From Echinococcus granulosus (lineage: Eukaryota; Platyhelminthes; Cestoda; Cyclophyllidea; Taeniidae): a stretch of 51,183 nt of DNA. This document shows, piece by piece, positions 35,141 to 46,905 of the stretch. The notes under the pieces were generated by a model. The model searched no databases. It was not told where the DNA came from and worked only from the letters and a program-made list of their open reading frames with translations. Made by a program: the position numbers and the translations under genes. The DNA is taken from NCBI RefSeq assembly GCF_000524195.1, contig NW_020170480.1, positions 153,714 through 204,896 on the forward strand, written 5' to 3'. The stretch's first letter is position 1. Each line of letters starts with the position of its first letter.

Positions 35141-38100
35141 GTAAGTTAAATCGACTTTTTGAAGTTTGCTATAGACCATTTTATCTTAAAATATCCTTTT
35201 AAGTTTCAAATTAAGGGCCACCTGTGTGATATACAACATCAATTTTTTAGTATTCCAAATTTCATGCATATTTTTATTTGTTTTAATTGTCTCAGCTAAA
35301 CGCGGTAGCCACAAATGCGGTGGCGTCTTAAATGTGATCGTGGCGATGTCTTTCCAGTTTTCTCTCTGTGGTATCGTATGCATTTTTATGACATACGCAG
35401 CCGTCCTCTACTCTGATTATGTTATTCTGTTCCAACTCATAGTCCCTGTGTTCAGTTACGGGTATGATTTCTCCCGCCTTTTTCTTATTGCCGGTTCTCG
35501 TTAATAAACACACTATCATTGACGGTCATATCTTGAATAACAGGATAATACTAATTGCCTAAACTTTTTAGTGGTTTACTTTGCCATTCTGGTCTTTCTT
35601 GCATAGCTTGGTCTTTTTCTAGAAGGTAAAATGCTCTTAGTCACGGTGGCCAATTTTCCAGTGACTCGTCGATGAGGCTTGTGATTTTAGACAAATTCGT
35701 ATTTTCATTTAACTTAAATTTTTCGCATTTATAGGGTGCGAACTTTCTCCCTTTTCTAGTGCCGTAACTCTAGTTCTCACAGTTTACTACAACGTGATCG
35801 TCGCCCTACTCATCGTGTCGCACATAAAATCTGTTTTCACTGATCCTGGAGTTATTCCCCTCCCCTCACGCAGACACAGTCCTCATGATCTCCAAACCCT
35901 AAAACGCAATGTAAGTCATGTTTTGGTCTTAAGGTCCTGCTCTCATTTGTGCGTAACTCGCAACCTGTCAATTTACTTGATTTGGTCATTTCAAGGTCAA
36001 GACGATTGAAGAGCTGCCGATTACTCGCGTGATTTTTAAAGAAGTTTTTAATTGCACTATCAGCGGCTGGCAAAGCACTGAATCGGAGTTTGTTTCGGCG
36101 TCGTAAGAGGTCTCATAACCAAAGTCTTAAAGTGTTCCCCCCTAGAGTAGTAATTCGTGTTTTTAGAAGTTCTGCAACTAAATCTTAGAATTCGTCTCAT
36201 TTGGCCTCCACATCGCAAACTCGTAACTTCTGATTGAATTTTTGGTACTACCAATTTCGTAGAACTTTAATGGAATCATTTTATGGTCAAATTAGTCGAT
36301 TAATACGATAAGTCGGCTGTTAAAGGAGTTGAAAGCTCTGTTTCATTCTAAAAGTTTACTTAAATCCTTCAAGAACTTGTTTAATTCCTCAGTGCCTTTT
36401 GAAGTTTCAATGTTCCACCACGTTAATGTAATCTTGATCACGTTTGAAGGCGATTTTATTCATGGAATAAGATGAGTCCAATTTTGGAAGATTTCCTTGG
36501 CTTCAGACGGTGGTCTGGAAATGTTTCTGCCACTAAACATGCTTAGTGGAAGTAAGTTGACATTCACGAAATCGTGGTCTTCGAGCCCCCTTTGTGGACG
36601 GTTTACGGATCATTTCTGGTCGGAACTTTAAATGAACTCCTAGTTAATTTACAAAAGTATACAATCCCACTTCTATAAGTGGTCTCTCGACTGGTAGTTA
36701 CAAATAAGAAGGAAGATACTTTTGTATCAAATTGGTTTCTAGATACTCCACCGTGTTAGCTGAAGTCCAATCCAACTTGCTAGAGGCGATTTAGTCCATG
36801 GAATGGCATATTTCCAGCTCAAATTCCTGACTTGCAATGCATCGTGAACACGAAATTTTAGTTACAGAATACTAACCTATCTATAAGATCAGGGAGCCTT
36901 CCCTTTTGTGGTATCTAGCAGTGTCACGTGCACTAGTAGTTTTCCTCCTCCAGGAGTTGGGATTAGAAACAGCTGGTTTTTTCTGTAAAAAATTACTTAT
37001 TTTGCCTAGCCTCCTTTCTCCCGTTCCTTTGATTTTCCCCTTCTCTTCCCCTCCAAACTCTATTCCGTTCAAGGCCGTGAGATTATTGATGCAGACTGTT
37101 TCCGTCAGATTTCGGTGCTAATTATTTATTTGGAGTAAAAGTAGGTAATACTGTAAATCATAATGGTTGGTGCTACATGGCTAGTCGTATTTCGAAACCA
37201 TTAGACAAAATCAAGAAATCTGCACGTCAATGAATGAATTATCTGATTGGGTGGGTTGAAGATATTCCCGATCACTCCATAATTTCAACTGCAAGTGTGG
37301 TGCCGATGCGTTGACAAGAGGCATCAGTGCAGGAAGGGAAGCGCTTTTTTCGCAATACTAGGTGCTAGGTTTTTGAGATTTGGGGCTTTAACCTAGTCTC
37401 AATTTGATAGTTCCTCTCCTTCTAGTATACGGGGTGAAGAAAAGTAGGCCAGTCGGGGGATAGATGAGCAGCTGGTGAAAAGGATGGGTTAATTAAGCCA
37501 AGGTAAAAAATTAAGTTCGTGTCAATTTGAGGAGGTAATCAGCATTGTAGTTTACAGCCTTTTCTCAACGAAAACATTCAAGTTTGATAATTGTACTTGT
37601 AAAACATCTTACCAATAGAAGCAAAATGTCATCCCCAGTCACCTCCGTTTCTATCGCACTTTGGCTTTTCAAGCGTCTACTCTGCATATAATCCTGTGAT
37701 TGTCAAATCCTAAGCCCAGGAAAAGTTGATAGTCATCACTTGGTGAAGTATGAGGGCACACAGAGGATGCTGAATGTAAGGATGAGTCAGTGCCTCCCTT
37801 TCGTCGTCCTCTTCTCACATCACCCAGTTCCTTTCGTCCTCTTTTCCCCCCATCCTAAAGTCAAGTAATGTGATCTTTCCATGAGTCAGGTACTTTAGCA
37901 TCAGGTTTTGAGTTGTCTCATGGGATTAGGCCTCTCTTCCATCAAACTGACTGGCTGACTGCCTGGTTCCAGAGGTTTCTGAAGAGGAAGAAAAGGGCGT
38001 TTCTTGCACACCTTCAACTTGTATTCTATTGAGTGGGTGGGTCCCAGCCGTAATCGTTGTCTGTATTTCAGCAGGTCATTCGGCGGTTTGGCACTCCACC

Positions 38101-41100
38101 CACACAAAGCAAGCCTAGGCACCACCTGCGCATGAAGTAGTGCGTGCCTTAGAATTGTGGGATGAATAGTGTAAGTTGCGGGTTGTTTGGGTGTAACCAC
38201 GGGGTTGTTACGTAAACTTAGTAAATGTTGGCTTACTGAAGCCATTCCTCACCACAAGTCACACAGTCGGTCGGTTTGGTCAATCAATCAGTGCGAAATG
38301 AAGAATACATGGTGTGTTTTTGTAACTTATGTGGGAGAAGTGAAAAACCAAGGAATGGTTAGCAGTTGAGGCCACTTGTCTGTCATCTGTAAAGGTGGAT
38401 GAATTCGTAGCGTACGTTTGCTCAGTTGCTCCCAGTCCACCACTCTCCCCATGAAGTCGATACAGGTACAGTCAGTCCCATTGTTTCACCCGTTACACCT
38501 CTCATGTCACTTACGTCAAATATGCGCAAAAGGAGAAGGGGTTCTTCTGAATGTGTATGGGCTGCATCTGTCCTAGGCTGAGCGGGTGCCCGATCAAACA
38601 TGCGACCGACAGACGAGTGGTTTGCGGGAAGTGCGCTATTCAACCGCTTCGTCCTCTCTGAATGCTCTGCAAAAGAATTGACGTAATGTTAACGTCTGTA
38701 GCTGTGGAATCGAGTTGAACTGGATTTGTGAATTTGAATAGCTTGATCCACATCAGGTTTATCTGAGATTTTATGGTTAAAGTTTCAACAAACCACAATC
38801 AGGAGCCCCTCGTTGACCATGCCCGCATACAGTTTCATGGGGTATAATTAATTTTGTACTGGAGCTAGGTCCAAAGTGGATGGATGGAGGGATGAATCCA
38901 TTGTCGAATGGAGGATGGATGATACAGCTGATGATCAGTTGGGAGGAGTTTATTATTCGATAATATCTTTCTATGACTTTCTCCCTCCACAGTATCCCGG
39001 TGGCTGGACGATCTGTCGCAAGTGTTCAACCCTAAGACCACCAAGGGCGCACCACTGCAGCATTTGCAATCGTTGCATCCGAAAAATGGACCACCACTGT
39101 CCTTGGTAGGTCTCTTTCCGGAGTTATTCACTTGGTCATTTGTCTACTTTTTCGCTCAATCGTCTATTCCCTATCCTATTAGCACTGTAAGGCACTAGTT
39201 TATTAATATACAACTCAATTTATCCCGACTCTATCCATTCATTTATCCATCTCTTCAATCTTTTTGTTTGTTCTTGGTGCATTTATTCCTCTATCTATCT
39301 TGGGTCTATTCAACTTCCTTGGCTCCAATCCACCCATTTACGTCCTTTATATCATCCACTGCGTCATTGCTTACCTCCATTCCGGCTCCACTGATCTTTT
39401 AAGTCATCCATCTGCTGGGTGTGCTAACAACCCTCAAAAGACGTTCCTTTTTTTTGAAGTCCTGGAATTTCCTATTTTGAAGTTTGGAATCCCTTCTCTT
39501 TGCCCCTCATTCCCAACAGTCTAGAGGCACTCGCGGTTCGCGCTCCTAGCAACCTCTATTTTTCAGTCGTTTGATAAGACAAGTATGGCAGAATTGCGTC
39601 TCCTCATGTACTCCGAGGGATACCCACAGCAACTAGTGTAAACTATTAACCATCTGTGCTTATCTCCACACAGTATTAGCTCATAAAAACCGTCGATGCA
39701 GTAACTTACAAAGAACACAAGAGTGCCTTGTTCAGTAGATGCTCGGAATGATACTTTGAAATTTCTGAGAGCGCATTTTGTCCGAATGGAAGCCAAACTG
39801 GTGGCGGCCGTGATCCGAAGCCTCAAAGTCCAGTGTACACCACAATTGGGCCAGAAGCTCTAATTCGTGGTTTCCATTGCCAATAACGTCACAGAGTCTC
39901 ATCACACTTTAGGTTCTAATTCCACATGTCAAACTAAATTCCAATCTAAGTTCATTGCTGCCGACAATGGGTGGAAAGTTTGAATGACTAGATTTGTGAA
40001 ATAAATCATTTTCACTCACCGAAGTCTCCGGAAGGCATAAACCCCTATGACTAGTAGCCTTTGTCGTCTCATCTGCACTACAATCGCACGGAATTCGACA
40101 AAGTTTAGTTTTGAAGATTTTGTGACTTATGCAAAAACAGTCAATCTCCTGTACCATTTCTTCAAACTGAGGGCAATGACTGACGGCCAATCAAAACGCC
40201 CCATCTTTGTCTGCTGATTACATTCGTCCACCAACCCGAACATTTACGCTCATCCCCCAAGCAAAATCAAGGAAAATTGGCCTAGCAGCCAACGAACCGC
40301 ACTGGCCGAGTGTCAGCGCTTGGACAGTCTCAAGCATGACTTCACTTTAACCCAGTGCGAGGATTAAGGTGATTTCCAGGTTCATGCCGTGGGACAATCC
40401 AATCCTGGTCTGCATTTTGACGCTAAGACCGAACCACATTTCTCCCATCTGGTGGTACTACCGGGCCTGGCACCTTGTCAAATTCCGTTCCCATAAGCAA
40501 GACCGGTGTTGCCAATACAACACGGTTGGTCACACAAGTGTGGGCTCCGCCCATCCAATTCCAAGCGGAACGCAAATAAGTCAAGGAAATGGAGTCGCGT
40601 TAAACCATGGGAAGGCAGCCGCGCACGTGGCTCCCGGACGTACATCACCATCTGACTCAGTGGTTATTCATTGGACACCTCCTCGGAACTGATGGTGATG
40701 TTGATTCCGCGGTGTTGACTGGTGCACGTTGTGGTTAACTGAAACTCTCCCAACAGTTACAGAGCGCTGTGGTATTTTCTTTTGTGAATCCACCTCGACC
40801 AGCCGTAGTATTAACAGTGACCGTCCGTATGGGTACTGTTCGTCCCCCTTAGTTTCTGATCACACATTGATTCGTCCACATTCCAGTGTCCGAGCTCTTG
40901 CATGAACGCCAATGGTATTACGTAAATTGAATAGCCTCTGTGTTTGAATATGCAATTATAGTGGATGTTTATTTGGTAAAAAGATTAAATGGCGAGCTAA
41001 TATTTGTCCCAGGGTCATGTGACAGTAATGACCTTTAAAGGTACTTTTAATTAATCTGAGCTTTTTTAAAGTACGTAGGTGATTTTTTCGGTAGTCGATG

Positions 41101-44100
41101 TCACTAACGTTAAGTGTTTAGAAGGAGAAAAAGCAAACCAGGTGTTTGGTCAGTCAGTGCATGAATGGACGCAGGTGTGGCTGAAAGGTTCCCTTCTGAC
41201 TTGGAAGGCAGACAAGTTTGGCTAATCTTGAGGGCATAAATGCGGAACAGAGATCTAGGTCGAATTTGAGGTGGGAATGCTATTTTGGAAGCAGTTGTGT
41301 AGAGATGAGAGTGAAGGAAACGGCAGATACCCTCCAGATCCATTCATCCATCTCGGTACAATGCCTGAGCACGTGTGTTTATTCTCCTTTGTGAGTAGTG
41401 GCTGAGACACCCATCTGATGATGAATCACTGCAGTTTACCGGACTTTTAATCGTCCAGAATGAGGACTTGGCAGGTTCTAGGGTTCCTTTATCCTTTTTT
41501 TTCATTTCTCATAGTCTTGGCTACAGTTGGCTGGGCGTTTGAAAGACCTTTGATCTCATGCATTAAACAGATGAGTTTGTCCCACCGGGTACACGCAAAC
41601 ACACCATCTGCCTTCACCCGGGGTATGAAAGAAGCCTGTTCCTCTATTTGTTGACTTACGCTCCAACGATTTGCCTCTTTGTATTTTTCAGGGTGAACAA
41701 TTGTGTTGGTGAAGATAATCAAAGATACTTCCTTCTTTTTCTCATCTATGTCGGTAAGGCATTTTTTGGAAATAATGTACAAATAATGGGGAGTTTTGAT
41801 TTGGACGTATGATAATAATCTTGATATCGTTCATTTGGGAATGAAATTTCTACCACAAGTCGAAGATTTCCTCTCCATTAGGATTAGTGCGAGATCTTGT
41901 GAGCTTCCCGTCACGTCTGCAAAGTTCCAACTGCTCTATTCAATGCCGAAGTCATCATTTTTAATGATTCTACCAGATGGAGAGAAAAGTTTGGTTTTTG
42001 TTAATGTTCAGCACAATAACCAATTGCGACTGTAGGACTTGTGAAATCCATGCGATTGTTTACACTCATGCGTCATAAAACAGGTATGGGCATCACTCCA
42101 TCGCTGCCAGACTGCGTTGCGTTCTCTCTTACCCTCCCATTTTAAGCCCTCATTCATGAATTTGGTGGAAGTTAGCCAAGCTTGTTCGCTTTATGATGCG
42201 AGTTTAGCGCTGTTTCAACGTTCTAGAAACTGTCTCCCTGTCCACTCTTTTGGCAAAGATGTGGGATGGTGGAAAGTAAAAACAGCGTAGCCCACGAAGG
42301 AATTGATATTGAACCGCTCAAGGGTGGATGGGTTACATGCGGGATTTCGTCGGTCAGTACACGGATGCGCAATGCAAACAGGTGATGTTAGTCAATTCTG
42401 AGCCCATGAATGCACGGTAGTCAGCTGCGTGCTACGTTGGAGGCAGATCTTGATTGAGATCAAGGCTGTGGTGAATGGCGCCTTGAGTGTTGAACTTAAA
42501 GTCTATTCATCAGTCCATTGATCCATTTACCCCTCTCCTTCCGACCGTTTACTCATCTTTTTACTGATCGTCCTCCCACTAATCCATCATGCATACGCCC
42601 GCATGCCGATCCATCCATTCCTTTGAAATAAAACCACAAAAATGAGACGATGATAATGAATCGTTGCACCATACCTCGGGAAGGCTACTCTTGAGCCCAT
42701 AAACTTTATAATGGCTGGAAGGTCAGAGGCACGGATGGCGATTCATCAGAATTTCACCATGCACAATATCGTCGTAACCTAGTGGTATTGTCAATAGTCA
42801 GCCATTACTGATACCCATGATCATCTTTGTCTGTTTATTTTGCAGGCTTCAGCTGCATCAGCTGTCTCATCATCTTGACGGTTTGTTGGGTGCTGGACTC
42901 CATGCGCCAAGGTGTCAAGGGCGGTGGTAACATCACCAGCGGCGACGACGTTTACAGGCAAATTCGCATGTGAGCTAAAACCCCCCTTCTATCGCATCAT
43001 TATTGACGCCAACATTAGCAACGATGGTAGAAGGTGTTGTGGAATTTGGAAGCTTCCATCTTTTTTGGGTGGGCTGAAGATTCAAACTCCTCACGAATAA
43101 ATTTTTTGACGATTGTATAACCCTCGAACTCAGAGACCTTTTGCGTCGTTGAAATTTGTAGCTGGATGGTCAGACTAGTGGAAGAATATTGGGAGCTATT
43201 TCAGTGGTTTCTTTTGATGTACTTCTTGAATGTGGGTGTATTTCTTAACGCCTTTCAATGGCCCTTGAAAAGTAAAATGTTGGAACTGTTAGAACCATAA
43301 AAGCTGCTTGTTTTGGGGGTAATACCGCATTGACCTTGCGATACTTGAAATGGCAAATTTAAGGTTATTGACTCATTTGAATAGGCAGAGGTCTCTTGAA
43401 CTCGTTCATTATCTTGACAATGAATTTTATCACAAGCTCTGACTTCTTTTTATCTATGCACTTAAAGTGTCGTCTTATGTGATCCCTAAGTTGTCTGAAC
43501 TTATCAAACCCCTTGTGCCTTGAAGGTCATTTAATGCCAAGTAGCTGTCAACTAGGTATTCTTATTGTTCACTTTGTTGAAGTAGTTCCTTGACAAGCGA
43601 GTGTTGAAGGTCATTTCACTGTTGATCTTGCATTTTTTTGGTGCTTTTGACAAGGTGGTACATGGTTGAGTTCAGAGCTCTAAAATGAGTTGTCATCCTC
43701 AAGGTCATTTCTCCCCTGAATGTCATTGGTCCATCTCGGGTATTCAATGCAAAATCAGAATTGGAGGTAGAAGTGCTGGGATTTACCTCTTTTTATCTGT
43801 GGTTTGCATGTAATGTGTCTTTTCCTTTCTGTTAGATGAAAAAATGATGAACATTTGAATGGATGGCCGGCTGGCTGACTGACTAGACGGTTGGATGAGG
43901 GAATGGTTGGCTGGCGATTAATTAGACGGACACTTGGTGGGTTGAAGGTTAAATGGTTGCATGGAGAGGTAGTTGTTCTAGAGGATGGTGGATTCTGTGA
44001 ATGCATGTGTGAACAGACGGTAAAATTGACTTTTGGAATGGTGAATGACTAGACAGACGACTGGCTGGATGGATAAATATTTAGGCGCTTGAATGGAGAG

Positions 44101-46415
44101 ACGGTTGCATCAATTCTTGCCCAAGCAGATGTAGAGACAAACAAGGAAATAGTTGGCATTATAAAAGCCGAATGATTGATCCAGTAACTGGGTAAACAAA
44201 CCAAAGTATTTTATGTTTTGTTTTCATGGCTCCTGAGAAGTTCAACAAACAGAACAACGGCACGCACTAAAGGAGGTGCTGCTCGTTTGCATAAAGCGTA
44301 AAGGAGAAGGCGGAGGAAGGTGGTCAGCATTTTCAAAGAATTGCTTATTCTTGTGTGAAGACACTTGCACCCAGATGCACACTTTGACGCACCACCACGT
44401 GTGTGCCAGTACAGTGAGTAGTTGAGGAAAGGGCGCTTGCGCCTCAAATGCTTCGCTTCCAAGGTCTTTCATTGCATTGCATCAGACTGTGAAGAGGGTT
44501 ATGCTTGGATTTTATGGTACCCTGTTTTATCGTGATTGTGCAGATGCTTGATTGAATAAATGAATGCGTGAAACGGTTCAGTCAATGCCTTGGACGATGT
44601 TTGGTTGGATTGATGGATGGCTAGAAGACTGTTGGGATGTCGGCATTTGAATTAATGAATGTTTGGGTGCATGGGTGGAAAGATTACTCAATGATTAGGT
44701 GTGGATGGTTGCAGACACAGTCGAATTGGGGGCTGGGTAAGTTGACGAATGGGTGGAAGGCTAGACTAGTAGGTCGACGGATGGATGCCTGAATAGACGA
44801 AACGAACTCTACTAGACACCTAGATGGGCAGATAAACAACCGACAACCGAATGCGTGCATAAGTGGATGGATGGTTTACTGGTTGAATCAGACATTGACG
44901 GATTGTTAAGTGGGTCGGTAAAAAAATTGCCAGATAGAATGATGGACGGGTAGGCGAAGTAATGGCTTAATGAACGGTCGATGCGATGCGGAAGTCATTG
45001 AAGGACCGGATGGAAGATCAGCATGCACGTATACAGGAAAATGAAGAAGTAGGCGGGGAAGGTAAGACTGCTTTGTTCTGTTGATGGTTTGATGGATTGG
45101 GAATTGTTAACAAAGTAAGTGGAAGGTGGCTAGATGAGTTAATTTATTTGGCATATCGCCACCTACCTTCTTCATAAGCTGAAAGGCACAATTTGGCCTT
45201 TATTGGCAAAGAAATAATCGTGTTGTGCTTTTTCCCATTTATTGCAAAAGGTATTTTAGGGTTGACAAAACATTAGTATCGGCTTGTTGATAAACTGCCT
45301 CCTTTCTGCCCTTTTGCTTGTAGAATTCACTCCATTGTTCTCGTAGTAATCTCCTGCCTCTTTGGTCTCTTCGTCTTTGCGATCCTTTCAGATCAGGTAA
45401 GGAAGGAACAGAATTCGTCATTCCCCAGAAAACGCTCTACGTCTATTTAAAAAGCTCCTGTTGCTTTGTAATTCAAGTAACCCAGAACTGATGAATACAA
45501 AATGCATGGATGCAGTCTACTGAATTTGCCTGGAAGTAGTGCTTTCATCCTTTAGAAAAAAATGGTTTTTTTAGGCCAGAGATATACTTCCAGGCCCGTT
45601 TTTATTGTGATGAATGGGATGGGTAGATTTGCGTCGTTGTGATGCCGTCTACTTAAATCATTTGGGAGTAGTACCCATTACCACCTGGTGGACTGAATTA
45701 TGGTTTAGATATGTTTCTTTGAGGAAATAAATTTTTTAGTTTTGAGTGTGATCTACCTAGTTTTTTAGCAGTAGCACCTACAACATGCTTCTAGATTTGA
45801 AAAAAGTCGCTAATCTGGCATTGGTTACCTGTAAATTCTCGCTATTATAAGGGGCAATACATTTTGCACCCAGCTCTCCGCCATATTCAACGACGAGACG
45901 GCAGTCGAACACGTCCAGCGTGTCAATCCGCGTGTTGATCGTGGACAAATGCAACGGCTGTTCAATAGTGAAGAAGGCGATCCGGAAATTGGCGGATATC
46001 GAAAACTCTCGAAATACGAACTTCTGAGTGATGTTTGCGGTCCTGGTAAGGGCTCCCTGGATGACGTGATATTCAGACTTGATTGGCTAGTAATCACTCA
46101 CATTGCGATCTTTTTTTCCATCGTTCTGTCTCCACAGGTCCTCTGTGGCTCTGGCCCTTACCTTGTCTTCGTCCGCGACGTCCGAGAACTTTCAACTGGT
46201 CTATGGATGCGGTAGACTTTCGTGGAGTCGATTCGACAGGAGGAACAGTGTCACCAATCACAGCAACAATTTGTCCTTCTACTAAGTACTCTGTCGATGT
46301 GTCGGCAAATGTACCCCTTCTTAGTGCCCTTCACGATGCAACAAATGAGGCCGATGCAGTTACTTCGTTAACACTTAATAACACTACTACTCGTGTTATT
46401 TCAGCAACCAGTTAA
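34969..46415 (+). CDS. ZDHHC: DHHC-type protein S-acyltransferase, ZDHHC3/7-like; whole gene
   Basis: Membrane enzyme that transfers palmitate from acyl-CoA to cysteines of target proteins; the ZDHHC3/7 group acts mainly at the Golgi. Exons are 34969-35140, 35296-35461, 35760-35910, 38993-39105, 41692-41753, 42846-42969, 45324-45396, 45874-46045 and 46138-46415. They total 1311 nt, 436 residues, all GT-AG with matching phases. In order: TM1 about 77-103, TM2 about 114-134, DPG at 141-143, cysteine-rich domain 171-214 with DHHC at 196-199 (catalytic Cys199), TM3 about 213-237, TM4 about 266-284, NDET at 293-296 in the TTxE position, and a 90-residue Ser/Thr-rich tail. The CRD ([37 protein letters not shown]) resembles ZDHHC3, 7 and 21. 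Family assignment is firm, subgroup probable. The protein is longer than vertebrate ZDHHC3/7 because of the first exon and tail. Confidence 0.95.
35296..35461 (+). CDS. ZDHHC: DHHC acyltransferase exon 2: first membrane segment
   Basis: 166 nt, residues 58-113. After a short [11 protein letters not shown] stretch comes TM1 ([19 protein letters not shown] then [11 protein letters not shown]), matching the first TM and its Y-(A/S)-(D/E)-(F/Y)-V-V continuation in ZDHHC3/7. The acceptor is ttgtctcag and the donor TACGG|gtatga, phase 2. Confidence 0.87.
35760..35910 (+). CDS. ZDHHC: DHHC acyltransferase exon 3: second membrane segment and DPG motif
   Basis: 151 nt, residues 113-163. TM2 is [20 protein letters not shown], followed by [15 protein letters not shown] with the family DPG motif. 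The acceptor cccttttctag|T was chosen over an AG 25 nt upstream because only it restores the frame (GG|T). The donor is AAT|gtaagt, phase 0. Confidence 0.93.
35911..38992 (+). other. DHHC intron 3 (3.1 kb)
   Basis: GT-AG intron. It contains repeat copy B (38240-38512) and a short GGATGGA tract near 38877-38925. No gene recognised. Confidence 0.85.
38240..38512 (+). repeat. Dispersed repeat, copy B
   Basis: Second copy of the repeat at 28547-28797, inside DHHC intron 3. Just downstream, ggtgcccgatcaaacatg (38586-38603) nearly matches ggtgcccgataaaacatg near 48099, which may mark a third, more decayed fragment. Confidence 0.75.
38993..39105 (+). CDS. ZDHHC: DHHC acyltransferase exon 4: cysteine-rich domain with DHHC
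   Basis: 113 nt, residues 164-200 and part of Trp201. It encodes [17 protein letters not shown], then [20 protein letters not shown]. The spacing C-x2-C-x8-HHC-x2-C-x2-C-x4-DHHC is intact, so both zinc sites and the catalytic cysteine are present. The acceptor is tctccctccacag and the donor TG|gtaggt. Confidence 0.98.
39106..41691 (+). other. DHHC intron 4 (2.6 kb)
   Basis: GT-AG intron within the Trp201 codon. A GC-richer block at about 40260-40800 may be an old repeat, but I could not pair it with another copy. Confidence 0.85.
41692..41753 (+). CDS. ZDHHC: DHHC acyltransferase exon 5: end of CRD and start of TM3
   Basis: 62 nt encoding (W)[20 protein letters not shown] and the first base of Gly. 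It completes the DHHC-CRD (N-x-C-VG-x-x-N-x-x-x-F) and enters TM3. The acceptor is tatttttcag and the donor G|gtaagg. It is too short to show as an open frame of its own. Confidence 0.98.
41754..42845 (+). other. DHHC intron 5 (1.1 kb)
   Basis: GT-AG intron with a CATCC-type degenerate tract at about 42500-42620. Confidence 0.85.
42846..42969 (+). CDS. ZDHHC: DHHC acyltransferase exon 6: TM3 and luminal loop
   Basis: 124 nt, residues 222-262. TM3 continues with [19 protein letters not shown], then a glycine-rich loop [18 protein letters not shown]. It carries a possible N-glycosylation sequon (NIT), on the side expected to face the lumen. The acceptor is attttgcag and the donor AT|gtgagc. 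Confidence 0.93.
43855..44100 (+). repeat. Degenerate GGATGG/GGCTGG tract
   Basis: Irregular tetranucleotide-derived units (GGATGG, GGCTGG, GACTGACT) over about 245 bp. Confidence 0.75.
44560..45020 (+). repeat. Long degenerate GGATGG tract
   Basis: About 460 bp of irregular GGATGG, GGTTGG, AATGGAT and GGGTGG units, the longest such tract in the window. Confidence 0.75.
45324..45396 (+). CDS. ZDHHC: DHHC acyltransferase exon 7: fourth membrane segment
   Basis: 73 nt encoding [20 protein letters not shown] then LSDQ, a strongly hydrophobic TM4. It matches the position of LLFLIFTSVMFGTQ in ZDHHC3. The acceptor is ttgcttgtag and the donor CAG|gtaagg, phase 0. Confidence 0.93.
45874..46045 (+). 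CDS. ZDHHC: DHHC acyltransferase exon 8: TTxE-region (NDET) and cytosolic linker
   Basis: 172 nt, residues 288-344. It begins [20 protein letters not shown], which aligns with VHSICTDETGIEQL of ZDHHC3, and ends ELLSDVCGP. The acceptor ttttgcacccag|CTC keeps the frame; an AG 24 nt upstream does not. The donor is G|gtaagg. Confidence 0.92.
46138..46415 (+). CDS. ZDHHC: DHHC acyltransferase exon 9: C-terminal tail and stop
   Basis: 278 nt including TAA, residues 345-436. It begins [20 protein letters not shown], corresponding to the short conserved C-terminal segment of ZDHHC3 (FSLGWASPF region) but Pro/Arg-rich. A Ser/Thr-rich tail follows, ending RVISATS. The acceptor is tctgtctccacag|GT. The tail shows no domain I recognise. 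Confidence 0.87.
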
Positions 46416-46899
46416 ATATGAGCAGCAAATGATTATCATCATTTGATCCTTCTCTTCTTCCTTCTGTTGCTTTTTTCCTTTTTCTCAATTTCTTCCCCGT
46501 GTAAAGTTCAGATAATGAAACTTGCTAAATACCAGCTAGAAGTCCTGTTCTTTTGGCTCCCATTGTCGAGGTGGGGCGGTTTGGATCCATCTCAGCACCT
46601 TTTCAATTATGCCAACGGCTCCAAAATCCTCCCTTGAAATTGCCGACTTTCGAGGTTGTTCGTCTTAACTTTGGTAAGTCGGCTAGTTAATTTTGAGGTC
46701 TTAAGTGACTTCCGTTCCATTTACAATTGGTGTAGGTGTCTTGAAGCTCCTTGGCTTTTTTTGCTGTCCTTCGTGTCGCGGTGTCCACGCCCAAGATGAA
46801 GTGCCATCCGGGTGAACTAGGACGCCCTAGTTTTATGCTTGATTGAAAGTTTTAGGTGAGTTTTTTTTGATTGAAAGGTGGACTGTTGAAGGGAATCTC

Positions 46900-46905
46900 A
46901 ATAAA
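46900..46905 (+). terminator. Candidate polyadenylation signal of the DHHC gene
   Basis: AATAAA about 485 nt past the stop codon in an AT-rich stretch. Assigned by position only. Confidence 0.4.

Larger units (their letters stand above)
42970..45323 (+). other. DHHC intron 6 (2.4 kb)
   Basis: GT-AG intron dominated by degenerate GGATGG/GGCTGG repeats at about 43855-44100 and 44560-45020. Confidence 0.85.

Noticed and set aside
35735..35759. Upstream acceptor (tttatag) for DHHC exon 3
   Set aside because: Using it shifts the frame away from the AVTLVLTV and DPG sequence; the AG at 35758-35759 restores it exactly.
45850..45873. Upstream acceptor (tataag) for DHHC exon 8
   Set aside because: From phase 0 it puts the NDET region out of frame; the CAG at 45871-45873 keeps it in frame and aligns without a gap to ZDHHC3.
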